From Bradyrhizobium sp. CCGE-LA001 (lineage in GTDB: Bacteria; Pseudomonadota; Alphaproteobacteria; Rhizobiales; Xanthobacteraceae), in NCBI RefSeq assembly GCF_000296215.2, contig NZ_CP013949.1, positions 7,619,501 to 7,683,500 on the forward strand: 64,000 bases of DNA, read 5' to 3'. Position numbers and translations under genes: made by a program. Below the pieces are notes generated by a model. The model had not been told where the DNA came from and ran no database searches. It saw only the letters and a program-made list of their open reading frames with translations. This document shows, one piece after another, positions 7,083-14,376 of this stretch. Numbering within the stretch: position 1 is the stretch's first letter; each line of letters begins with the position of its first letter.

Positions 7083-9161
7083 TTGATCGCAGCCGGACAT
7101 AGCGAGCACGCGGACAGGCCGGCCGGCCCGCTCGGGCGGCTGCGCGCGCGGCTCGTCGGCGTGCTGCGCGCGGTGCCGATCCGCTGGCGCATCCTGTCGA
7201 TCGCGGCGCTGAACTCCGCCGTGGTGGTGGTGCTGGTCGCCATGATCTGGAACGGCGCCCATGTGCTGGGCTCGGCCTGGGACGACGTGCGCCAGGTGCG
7301 CGAATCCGACCGGATCCTGGCGCTATTGGAAAGCGAGACCGGGCGGCTGCAGAACCTGATCCACCGCTACATCAACCAGCCGAGCCCGGACCTGTTCGCC
7401 GAGATCCTCCTGCTGCGCGAGGCGGTGCTGGGCACGCTGACCAACCGCGCCACCAAGGACCCGATGCTATCGGGCTCGGTTGAGGACCTCGAGCGCACCA
7501 CCGACCGCTTCCTCAACGGCTTCGGCGAGCTGCGCGGCGTGCAGGCCACCATCGCCAAGACCTATGAGGAGGAGGTGCAGGGTCCGGCCAGGGACATGGC
7601 GGGCCTCTATTCCATCATCGAAGGCGCCACCGGCCATCGCGACGCGCTGATCTGGCCCTCGCTCGGCAAATCCCGCGAGGCTTTCACCGCGATGCTGGTC
7701 GCGGCCAATTCCTACTATCTGTCGCAGTCGGCGGGCGCGGCCGACGACGCCCGGCGCCACACCGAGACGATCGAGAAGACCATCCCCGTGATGATCGATC
7801 TCGCCGACAACGATCTCCAGAGGATGGCCTTGCGGCGCCTCGGCGCCCGCACCGCTGCGCTGCGCGTCGGTTTCGCAAAACTCTCCGAGCAATTGGCGAG
7901 CCGCACCGAGCTGCTCCGCAACACCATCGACGCCAGCCAGGCCGAGGCGATCGGCGCCATCGACGATCTCTCGACCAAGATGCGCCAGCGCGAGCAGAAG
8001 GCGCAGGAGACCTTCGACCGCACCCTGGCCGACATTTCCCGCCGCGTGCTGTCGATCGCGGTGATCTTCCTCGGCATCATCCTCACCGCCGGCGTGATGA
8101 TCGCGCTGTCGATCCGCCTACCGCTGCAGCAGATCATGACCGCGATGCGCGCGATCACGCTCGGCGACCTCGACCGCGAGGTGCAGGGCACCAAGGCACG
8201 CGACGAGGTCGGCGCGATGGCGCGCGCGGTCGAGGTGTTCCGCGAGAACGCGATCGCGAAGCGCCAGACCGAGGACGAGCTGCGCGCGTCGAAGGAGAAG
8301 GCGGAGAGTGCGCTGCTCGAGCTCAACGCCGCGCAGCAGAACCTGATCGATGCCGAGCGGCTCGCCGCGCTCGGCGGCCTCGTTGCCGGCGTCGCGCACG
8401 AGGTCAACAACCCGATCGGCATCAGCCTGACGGTGGCCTCGAGCTTTGCCCGGCGCACCGAGATCTTCGAAGCCCAGCTCAAGGGCGAGGGCGGGCTGCG
8501 GCGCTCGCAGCTGGAGGAGTTCGTGCAATCCTCGCGCGACGCCTCGCAGCAGCTGGTCGCCAATCTCACCCGCGCCGGCGAGCTGATCCAGTCGTTCAAG
8601 CAGGTCGCGGTCGACCGCTCCCATGCCGAGCGGCGGCAGTTCAGCTTAAGCGAGGCCACCGACCAGATCATCGCCAGCCTGCGCCCGGTGCTGAAGCGCT
8701 CGCCGATCACGCTTCAGGTCGACGTGCCCGAAGGGCTGCTGCTCGACGGCTATCCCGGCTCCTACGGCCAGATCCTGACCAATCTGTTCCTCAATGCCGC
8801 CAACCACGCCTTCGCCGACGGCCGGGCCGGCACGATCGCGATCTCGGCGCGGCCGCGCGGGACTGAAGATATCGAGATCAGCTTCGCCGACGACGGGGCC
8901 GGCATGACTCCAGACGTGCAGCGCCAGGCCTTTGACCCATTCTTTACCACCCGGCGCAATGAAGGTGGCACGGGACTCGGCCTTCATATCGTCTATAACC
9001 TCGTGACCCAGCAGCTGGGCGGCCGCATGATGCTGGAATCCAAGCTGGGACAAGGCACTACTTTTCGCATTATCATGCCCCGCATCGCCAAGGGCGGCGC
9101 GCAAAGCACAGAAAGTGACGGGACTTCTCAATGGCCGAACAGGACGATGTCCTCCACCTGA
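7083..9161 (+). CDS. Transmembrane sensor histidine kinase with HAMP domain
   Basis: Inner-membrane kinase of 692 residues. TM1 is at about 35-56, a long mostly helical periplasmic region at 57-321, TM2 at about 322-344, and HAMP at about 345-398. A coiled-coil linker follows. The HisKA box LVAGVAHEVNNPIG has phosphoacceptor His439. The ATPase domain has an N box (NLFLNAANHAF, about 565), DDGAGM (about 602) and GGTGLGLHIV. The layout of a helical periplasmic sensor next to a binding-protein gene recalls TorT-TorS. TTG at 7083 follows the dctP-like stop by six bases. The 3' end overlaps the next gene by 31 bases. Confidence 0.92.
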   Translation: MIAAGHSEHADRPAGPLGRLRARLVGVLRAVPIRWRILSIAALNSAVVVVLVAMIWNGAHVLGSAWDDVRQVRESDRILALLESETGRLQNLIHRYINQPSPDLFAEILLLREAVLGTLTNRATKDPMLSGSVEDLERTTDRFLNGFGELRGVQATIAKTYEEEVQGPARDMAGLYSIIEGATGHRDALIWPSLGKSREAFTAMLVAANSYYLSQSAGAADDARRHTETIEKTIPVMIDLADNDLQRMALRRLGARTAALRVGFAKLSEQLASRTELLRNTIDASQAEAIGAIDDLSTKMRQREQKAQETFDRTLADISRRVLSIAVIFLGIILTAGVMIALSIRLPLQQIMTAMRAITLGDLDREVQGTKARDEVGAMARAVEVFRENAIAKRQTEDELRASKEKAESALLELNAAQQNLIDAERLAALGGLVAGVAHEVNNPIGISLTVASSFARRTEIFEAQLKGEGGLRRSQLEEFVQSSRDASQQLVANLTRAGELIQSFKQVAVDRSHAERRQFSLSEATDQIIASLRPVLKRSPITLQVDVPEGLLLDGYPGSYGQILTNLFLNAANHAFADGRAGTIAISARPRGTEDIEISFADDGAGMTPDVQRQAFDPFFTTRRNEGGTGLGLHIVYNLVTQQLGGRMMLESKLGQGTTFRIIMPRIAKGGAQSTESDGTSQWPNRTMSST

Positions 9162-10879
9162 TCGACGATACCGGTACCGCGTCGGAGGATGCCAACGCCC
9201 GGAAATGGAAGATCGCCGTCATCGACGACGATCCGGCCGTGCATGACGGCACCCGTTTTGCTCTCTCGGATTACAGCCTGAACGGCCAGAGCCTAGAGAT
9301 CCTGTCGGCCTATTCCGCGGCCGAAGGTCGCAAGCTGATGGCCGAGCACAACGACATCGCCGCCGTGCTGCTCGACGTCATCATGGAGACCGACGTCGCC
9401 GGCCTCGAGCTCGTCGAGTTCATCCGCAACGAGATCAAGAACGAGACCGTCCGCATCATCCTGCGCACCGGCCAGCCCGGCCAGGCGCCGGAGCGGCGCG
9501 TGATCGTGCAGTACGACATCAACGACTACAAGGCCAAGACCGAGCTCACCGCCGACAAGCTGTTCACCTCGCTGACCGCGGCGCTGCGCTCCTACCAGCA
9601 GCTCGAGCGCATGGTGCAGACGCGGCGCGGGCTGGAGATCATCATCGATGCAGCCTCGACGCTGTACGACTTCAAGTCGATGCAGCGGCTCGCCGAGGGC
9701 GTGCTGACCCAGCTCGCCTCGCTGCTCAACGTCGACTGCGCCGGCATCCTGGTCCTGCGCGACAACGGCGGCATCGATCCCGAGCTCTCGGTCCTCGCCG
9801 GCAGCGGCTGCTACAGCCGCTTCATCGGCACCACGACGTCGAAGGCACTCGATCCCGATCTGCGGGCGATGGTGGAGGCGGCGTTCCAGCGCCGCAAGAA
9901 CGAATTCGCCGACCATCGCAGCGTGATCTATTTGCGCACTGGATCCGGCCGCGAGGTCGTGGTGCTGCTGCAGGCCGAGCGCGAGCTGTCCGAGACCGAC
10001 CGCTCGCTGGTCGAGATCTTCTCCTCGAGGCTCTCGATCGCCTTCGACAACGTCATCCTCTACCAGCAGCTCCAGGACGCCAACACCCAGCTGGAGGACC
10101 GCGTCGCCCAGCGCACCCGTGCCTTGATGCAGGCCAATCGCCGCCTGTCCGCGCAATGGCTGCGGCTACAGCGCGCCAACGGCTTCAAGAACGAGATTTT
10201 GGGCACCGTCGCGCACGACCTGAAGAATCCGCTCGGCGTCATCCTCGGCCGCACCGAGATGCTGAAGGAGCTGATCTCGACCGGCGCCTCGGAAAACGGC
10301 GTGGTCGCCCAGGTCGACCACATCCGCGACGCCACCAAGCGGCTGACCACGATGGTCGATCACCTGATCTCGGACGCGATGGCGGATGCCTTCGACATCA
10401 CCATCCGCCGCGAGCCGGTCGACGTCGCGGCCCTCGTCAAGGAGGTCGCCGACGCCAACCAGCCGCTCGCGGTCAACAAGCAGCAGACGATCAGCGTCAC
10501 CGCGCCGCCCAACATCGTCACCATGTGCGACACAGACCGCATCCGCGAGGCGATCGACAACCTCATCAGCAACGCCATCAAATACTCGCCGATCGGCGGC
10601 AAGATCGACGTGGCCGTGACCCATGAGGGCAGCGAAACCATCGTCCGCGTCACCGACGAGGGCGCCGGCCTGTCGCCGGAGGATCTCGGCCGCCTGTTCG
10701 GCCGGTTCCAGCGGTTGTCGGCAAAGCCGACCGCCGGCGAGAGCTCGACGGGGCTTGGGTTATCCATCGTCAAGCGTATTATCGACATGCATGGCGGCGA
10801 GGTGACCGCCGACAGCGACGGCCCCGGCAAGGGCTCGACCTTCACCATCACCCTCCCCGCGACCGAAATGCCGACCTAG
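9131..10879 (+). CDS. Hybrid response regulator-histidine kinase with DUF3369 domain
   Basis: Soluble 582-residue protein with no membrane segment. The receiver domain is about residues 26-150 with phosphoacceptor Asp82 (VLLDVIM) and acidic IDDDP near 31-35. A DUF3369 (GAF-like) region follows at about 155-310, then a coiled coil (about 315-345) and a kinase core with TVAHDLKNPLG (His362), NLISNAIKYSP and STGLGLSIVKRI. The order receiver then kinase suggests it takes phosphate from the upstream membrane kinase and can itself phosphorylate the regulator encoded next. It starts inside the 3' end of the kinase gene, indicating translational coupling. Confidence 0.92.
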   Translation: MAEQDDVLHLIDDTGTASEDANARKWKIAVIDDDPAVHDGTRFALSDYSLNGQSLEILSAYSAAEGRKLMAEHNDIAAVLLDVIMETDVAGLELVEFIRNEIKNETVRIILRTGQPGQAPERRVIVQYDINDYKAKTELTADKLFTSLTAALRSYQQLERMVQTRRGLEIIIDAASTLYDFKSMQRLAEGVLTQLASLLNVDCAGILVLRDNGGIDPELSVLAGSGCYSRFIGTTTSKALDPDLRAMVEAAFQRRKNEFADHRSVIYLRTGSGREVVVLLQAERELSETDRSLVEIFSSRLSIAFDNVILYQQLQDANTQLEDRVAQRTRALMQANRRLSAQWLRLQRANGFKNEILGTVAHDLKNPLGVILGRTEMLKELISTGASENGVVAQVDHIRDATKRLTTMVDHLISDAMADAFDITIRREPVDVAALVKEVADANQPLAVNKQQTISVTAPPNIVTMCDTDRIREAIDNLISNAIKYSPIGGKIDVAVTHEGSETIVRVTDEGAGLSPEDLGRLFGRFQRLSAKPTAGESSTGLGLSIVKRIIDMHGGEVTADSDGPGKGSTFTITLPATEMPT

Positions 10880-10883
10880 TGCC

Positions 10884-11621
10884 ATGACCCAAAGCCAGCA
10901 CATCATGATCGTCGACGACGAGGCCCCGGCCCGGGAGATGGTCGGGGATTACCTCAAGATGCACGGCTTCACCGTGACGCTGTGCGACGGCGGCAAGAGC
11001 TTGCGCGCCGCGATCGACGGCAGCATGCCCGATCTCGTCGTGCTCGATCTCAACATGCCCGAAGAAGACGGCCTCTCGATCATCCGCGACCTCAAGAGCC
11101 GCATCAACGTGCCCGTGATCATGCTGACGGCGACCGCGAGCCCGATCGATCGCGTGGTCGGGCTCGAGCTCGGCGCCGACGATTACGTGGCCAAACCCTG
11201 CGAGCTGCGCGAGCTGATGGCGCGCATCCGTTCGGTGCTGCGCAGAAGTGCGCCGGCCAAGGCGGCCGCGCCGGAGGCTGCCGCTGCGAAATCCGACAAG
11301 GACCAATTGGTGCGCTTCGGCACCAAATGGCTCGATCTGGAAGCGCAGGCCCTGCGCGACGACGAGGGCAACGAACATCCGCTGACCGCGTCGGAGTTCG
11401 GGCTGCTGAAAGTGTTCGCTGCCAATCCAAAGCGCGTGCTGTCGCGCGAGCGCCTCCTGGAGCTTGCGAATGCGCGCGACGCCGAAGCCTTCGACCGCGC
11501 GGTCGATCTCCGCATCATGCGCATCCGCCGCAAGATCGAGCCCGATCCGGCCAAGCCCGCCGTGATCCGCACCATCCGCGGCGGCGGCTATCTGTTCTCG
11601 CCGGCGGGCGAGAAGGCGTAA
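10884..11621 (+). CDS. OmpR-family response regulator
   Basis: DNA-binding output regulator of 245 residues. The receiver domain (about 7-120) has DDE near 11-13, phosphoacceptor Asp55 (VVLDLNMP) and conserved Lys104 (YVAKP). A 25-residue Ala/Lys-rich linker leads to a winged-helix Trans_reg_C domain (about 140-238, ending RTIRGGGYLFSP). It starts four bases after the hybrid kinase stop and closes the dctP-like operon. Its targets cannot be seen. The last gene of such operons often regulates a transporter elsewhere. Confidence 0.94.
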   Translation: MTQSQHIMIVDDEAPAREMVGDYLKMHGFTVTLCDGGKSLRAAIDGSMPDLVVLDLNMPEEDGLSIIRDLKSRINVPVIMLTATASPIDRVVGLELGADDYVAKPCELRELMARIRSVLRRSAPAKAAAPEAAAAKSDKDQLVRFGTKWLDLEAQALRDDEGNEHPLTASEFGLLKVFAANPKRVLSRERLLELANARDAEAFDRAVDLRIMRIRRKIEPDPAKPAVIRTIRGGGYLFSPAGEKA

Positions 11622-11642
11622 GGGCGCGCGCCACCAACCGCC

Positions 11643-11676
11643 GTCGTTCCGGGCTCGCTTGGCGTCCCGGGACGAC
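11643..11676 (+). terminator. Hairpin after the response-regulator operon (terminator-like or repeat remnant)
   Basis: Eleven-base arms GTCGTTCCGGG and CCCGGGACGAC pair with one wobble around CTCGCTTGGCGT. It lies about 20 bases after the regulator stop. No T-run follows, so it may be a remnant of the CCGG repeat family instead. Confidence 0.4.
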
Positions 11677-11787
11677 AGCGGTGTATGTGGCGCGACCGAA
11701 CGCAAGAGCTGGAAATACGTTCCAGCCCCGCCAAATCCGCCCCCCGCACCTTCCGTCCATTGAAATTCCTTGCCTTTTTGCCTCGAA

Positions 11788-11816
11788 TGTTTCGTCGCGG
11801 CGATTTCGACGAAACA
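11788..11816. promoter_or_regulatory. Perfect 10-base inverted repeat TGTTTCGTCG-N9-CGACGAAACA
   Basis: Two perfect ten-base arms flank nine bases, about 120 bases upstream of the sigma factor start. The right arm plus ATT (CGACGAAACAATT, 11807-11819) recurs exactly at 12615-12627 after the sigma gene. The symmetry and the second copy suggest a shared regulator binding site or, less likely, a structured leader. Confidence 0.5.
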
Positions 11817-11935
11817 ATTTGGCGGCGCACGAAACCATTTTCTCCTTTTCGTGCAGACGTCCCGAAACGTTGGCTCATTAACACTTTGGCTCAAGGAAAC
11901 GCCGCTCGGTTGCGGCGCTACGGGGAGCCAAGTCC

Positions 11936-12547
11936 ATGCCGAACGTCATCGCTATCAACGCCCAGGCCAGCCAGAGCATCATTGCCGCTCAGGCGACTTC
12001 GGACGACATGCTTCTCGAAAGCATTGCCGGCGGCAACAGGACGTCCATGCACATCCTTTACTGCCGACACAATGTACGGGTTTACCGCTTCATCCTGCGC
12101 ATCGTGCGTGACGCCACCACGGCGGAAGACCTGGTCAGCCAGGTGTTCCTGGACGTGTGGCGGACCGCCGGCCAGTTCCAGGGCCGCTCGCAGGTCTCGA
12201 CCTGGCTGCTCTCGATCGCCCGCTTCAAGGCCCTGACCGCGATGCGCCAGCGCCGCTTCGAGGACATCGACCAGGAAGACGTGCGCCAGATTCCCGACGA
12301 TGCCGAGACGCCCGAGACCTCGCTCGACCGCACCGACACCAGCGCCATCCTGCGCGCCTGCGTGCAGAAGCTGTCGCCCGCGCATCGCGAGATCATCACC
12401 CTCGTCTACTACCACGAGAAGTCGGTGGAGGAGGTCGGCCAGATCATCGGGATTCCCCAGAGCACGGTGAAGACCCGGATGTTCTACGCCCGCAAGCAGC
12501 TCGCCGAATTGCTTAAGGGCTGCGGCGTCGAGCGTTTCGCCGCCTGA
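11936..12547 (+). CDS. RNA polymerase sigma factor, sigma-70 family, ECF type
   Basis: Sigma factor of 203 residues with only regions 2 and 4. Region 2 spans about 40-107 (HNVRVYRFILRIVRDATTAEDLVSQVFLDVW, then STWLLSIARFKALTAMRQRR). Region 4 is at about 140-195 (LSPAHREIITLVYYHEKSVEEVGQIIGIPQSTVKTRMFYARKQL), with the helix-turn-helix that reads the -35 element. ATG at 11936 gives an N-terminal tail of about 25 residues. No anti-sigma factor or receptor gene adjoins it, so its control is not visible. Upstream there is a perfect palindrome that may be its operator. Confidence 0.92.
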   Translation: MPNVIAINAQASQSIIAAQATSDDMLLESIAGGNRTSMHILYCRHNVRVYRFILRIVRDATTAEDLVSQVFLDVWRTAGQFQGRSQVSTWLLSIARFKALTAMRQRRFEDIDQEDVRQIPDDAETPETSLDRTDTSAILRACVQKLSPAHREIITLVYYHEKSVEEVGQIIGIPQSTVKTRMFYARKQLAELLKGCGVERFAA

Positions 12548-12676
12548 TCTCAACGAATTCAACGGGATAAGGTTGGCACTCTGACCCTTTCCCCGGACAC
12601 GGAAGTGTTACCGCCGACGAAACAATTGAAACAAAGCACAACATCAGGCGGAAAAACTTCCCCCCTATAAAGCTCA

Positions 12677-12752
12677 CATACGGTTTCGTTAAACCTCCCA
12701 AGGACCTCCAGCGACCCGGACGGGATGCCCCCCTTCCGGGTCGTTTTGTGTT
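12677..12752 (+). ncRNA. Candidate small RNA with anti-Shine-Dalgarno motifs
   Basis: A CTATAA box (12665-12670) precedes a short segment that can fold into a hairpin GGTTT-CGTT-AAACC. A probably single-stranded linker with CCTCCC and ACCTCC then leads to a strong terminator hairpin and T-rich tail. This plan resembles alphaproteobacterial small RNAs of the alpha-r14 type, which expose CCUCC loops to pair with ribosome binding sites. No good -35 box is visible. Start and end are estimated. Confidence 0.35.
12713..12742 (+). terminator. Rho-independent terminator-like hairpin
   Basis: Perfect eight-base arms GACCCGGA and TCCGGGTC surround a 14-base C-rich loop and are followed by GTTTTGTGTTT. 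It would end the sigma gene transcript or a separate small RNA. Confidence 0.7.
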
Positions 12753-12798
12753 TGGGGCCCGACCGGACGCGACCGCTGGGACACTGTCGCTCCACATC

Positions 12799-12881
12799 GT
12801 CATGGCCGGGCCTTGACCCGGCCATCCACGTCCAGCCCCACGACAAAGAACGTGGATGCCCGGGACAAGCCCGGGCATGAC
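12799..12881. repeat. Intergenic palindromic repeat, GGCCGGG...CCCGGGC family, copy 2
   Basis: Bounded by GTCATGGCCGGG and CCCGGGCATGAC, with the same two-hairpin plan and CCACG/CGTGG joint as the copy at 4438. Confidence 0.9.
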
Positions 12882-12980
12882 GACCTTTGCAAATTCCCCT
12901 CCGTCACGAAGCCGTGACGCTGCGTAACGCGCCGCGCATCCGTTCCGAAATGCCCTCGTGACCTCCTTCACGAGTGCCCC

Positions 12981-13679
12981 ATGCTCGAATTGTTCTTCGC
13001 CGTCCTCGCCGGTGTCCTCACCATCGCCGCGCCCTGCACGCTGCCGATGCTGCCAATCCTGCTGGGTGCCTCGATCGGGCGCGCAGGGCATTTGCGCCCG
13101 GCGATGATCGCGCTCGGTTTCGTCATCTCGTTCTCTGCGACCGCGCTATTGCTGGGCGCAATCACGCGGCTGTTCGATTTCGATCCGAACGTGCTGCGCG
13201 AAGCGGCCGCGATCCTGCTGCTCGGCTTCGGCCTGCTGATGCTGTGGCCGGCGCCGTTCGAATTTCTGTCGATCCGGCTCAATGGCTGGCTCGATTTCGG
13301 CAATTCCAGCGCCACCCAGCGCGAGGGCGCGCTCGGCGGGCTGGTGCTCGGCACGACGCTCGGCCTGGTCTGGACGCCCTGCGCCGGCCCCGTACTCGGC
13401 TCGATCCTGACGCTGGTTGCGACCTCGAAGAACCTGTCATGGGGCGGCACGCTGCTGATCGCTTACGCCATCGGCGCCGCGATCCCGATGCTGGCAATCG
13501 CCTATGGCGGACAGGCCGCGACCACGCGGGTGCGCAGCCTCGCCCGGATCTCGCCGCGGCTGCAGCAGGGCTTTGGCGTCGTCGTGATCGCCTTCGCCGC
13601 CGCCGCCTATTTCCAATACGACACGCTGATCGTGGCGTGGCTTACCGGCTTCTATCCCACCGGCCAGATCGGCCTGTGA
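12981..13679 (+). CDS. CcdA-family cytochrome c biogenesis/thiol-disulfide transmembrane protein
   Basis: Integral membrane protein of 232 residues with about six helices. It carries the two cysteine-containing membrane motifs of CcdA/DsbD-beta: APCTLPMLP near residue 17 and TPCAGPVLGS near residue 134. CcdA moves reducing power from cytoplasmic thioredoxin to periplasmic thiol proteins. The following gene encodes an exported thioredoxin-fold protein 31 bases away. The pair resembles the two halves of DipZ encoded separately. The partner for the electrons is inferred from this neighbourhood. Confidence 0.9.
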   Translation: MLELFFAVLAGVLTIAAPCTLPMLPILLGASIGRAGHLRPAMIALGFVISFSATALLLGAITRLFDFDPNVLREAAAILLLGFGLLMLWPAPFEFLSIRLNGWLDFGNSSATQREGALGGLVLGTTLGLVWTPCAGPVLGSILTLVATSKNLSWGGTLLIAYAIGAAIPMLAIAYGGQAATTRVRSLARISPRLQQGFGVVVIAFAAAAYFQYDTLIVAWLTGFYPTGQIGL

Positions 13680-13710
13680 TCATCGATCCATTTCACCGGA
13701 GGACGCTTCC

Positions 13711-14274
13711 ATGACTTTCAAACTGCTCACCGTGGCCGCCGCACTGATCGGCTTCACCGTCACCGGCGCCGTGATCCCAGGCATCTGCGACGAGGTATCC
13801 CGCGCAACACCGCTGCGCGTCGCGGCCGCAAGCCAGGAGAGCGCGCCCGACTTCACCGGCATCAACAATTGGTTCAACTCGAAGCCGCTGAGCATGGCCG
13901 ATCTCCGTGGCAAGGTCGTGCTGGTCGATTTCTGGACCTATGGCTGCGTCAACTGCGTCAATACGCTGCCGCACGTCACCGAGCTCTACGCCAAGTACAA
14001 GGACCGGGGTCTCGTCGTGGTCGGCGTGCACACGCCGGAATTTCCGTTCGAACGGTCCGCCTCGAACGTGCAAGCCGCGCTGAAACGCCACGGCATCACC
14101 TATCCGGTGGCGCAGGACAATGAGTCCAAGACCTGGAACGCCTACCGCAACCGTTACTGGCCGGCGCAATATATCGTCGACCAGACCGGCAAGATCGTGT
14201 TCCAGCACGAAGGCGAAGGCAGCTACGACCAGATCGACCGCACCGTGGCGCGGCTGCTGAACGTGAACAGCTGA
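13711..14274 (+). CDS. Periplasmic thioredoxin-like (DipZ C-domain/TlpA-type) protein
   Basis: Exported thioredoxin-fold protein of 187 residues with an N-terminal hydrophobic segment (about 4-24). The active site is WTYGCVNCVNTLP with Cys79 and Cys82; the CVNC centre and the preceding WTYGC are typical of DipZ-type redoxins. RYWPAQYIVD holds the cis-proline loop. It probably receives electrons from the CcdA-like protein encoded just before it and reduces periplasmic disulfides or peroxides. The substrate is unknown. A perfect hairpin 50 bases after the stop probably ends the transcript. Confidence 0.9.
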   Translation: MTFKLLTVAAALIGFTVTGAVIPGICDEVSRATPLRVAAASQESAPDFTGINNWFNSKPLSMADLRGKVVLVDFWTYGCVNCVNTLPHVTELYAKYKDRGLVVVGVHTPEFPFERSASNVQAALKRHGITYPVAQDNESKTWNAYRNRYWPAQYIVDQTGKIVFQHEGEGSYDQIDRTVARLLNVNS

Positions 14275-14324
14275 TTCCGCACCGCCTTCGCGCGGCGGCT
14301 TCATCTGTCGCGCTTGTTGCTTGA

Positions 14325-14346
14325 CTCCACGGACCCGTCCGTGGAG
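14325..14346 (+). terminator. Hairpin CTCCACGGA-CCCG-TCCGTGGAG, likely terminator
   Basis: Perfect nine-base arms with a four-base loop, followed by TTTC, lie 50 bases after the thioredoxin-like gene and just before the next start. Confidence 0.6.
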
Positions 14347-14376
14347 TTTCGCGGGCGACGGAATCAGCCGCCCGCG

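Larger units (their letters stand above)
11622..11935. other. Intergenic region upstream of the sigma factor gene
   Basis: No gene is supported. Near 11643-11676 is a hairpin (GTCGTTCCGGG with CCCGGGACGAC, one wobble position), either a degenerate palindromic repeat or a terminator for the operon before it. The rest holds a perfect palindrome at 11788-11816 and three CGAAAC motifs (11810, 11830, 11863), so it is probably the promoter region of the sigma gene. Confidence 0.55.
12548..12980. other. Intergenic region with candidate small RNA and palindromic repeat
   Basis: No protein gene is supported. The first part (12548-12760) is less GC-rich and holds the repeated CGACGAAACAATT, a CTATAA box at 12665-12670, two CCTCC motifs and a terminator-like hairpin, together suggesting a small RNA. 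The part at 12799-12881 is a palindromic repeat. The last 100 bases are the upstream region of the ccdA-like gene. Confidence 0.55.

Noticed and set aside
9131..9161. Overlap of the two kinase genes as a possible gene fusion broken by a frameshift
   Set aside because: The first frame has a complete C-terminal ATPase domain and its own stop, and the second begins before its receiver domain as expected; this is ordinary translational overlap.
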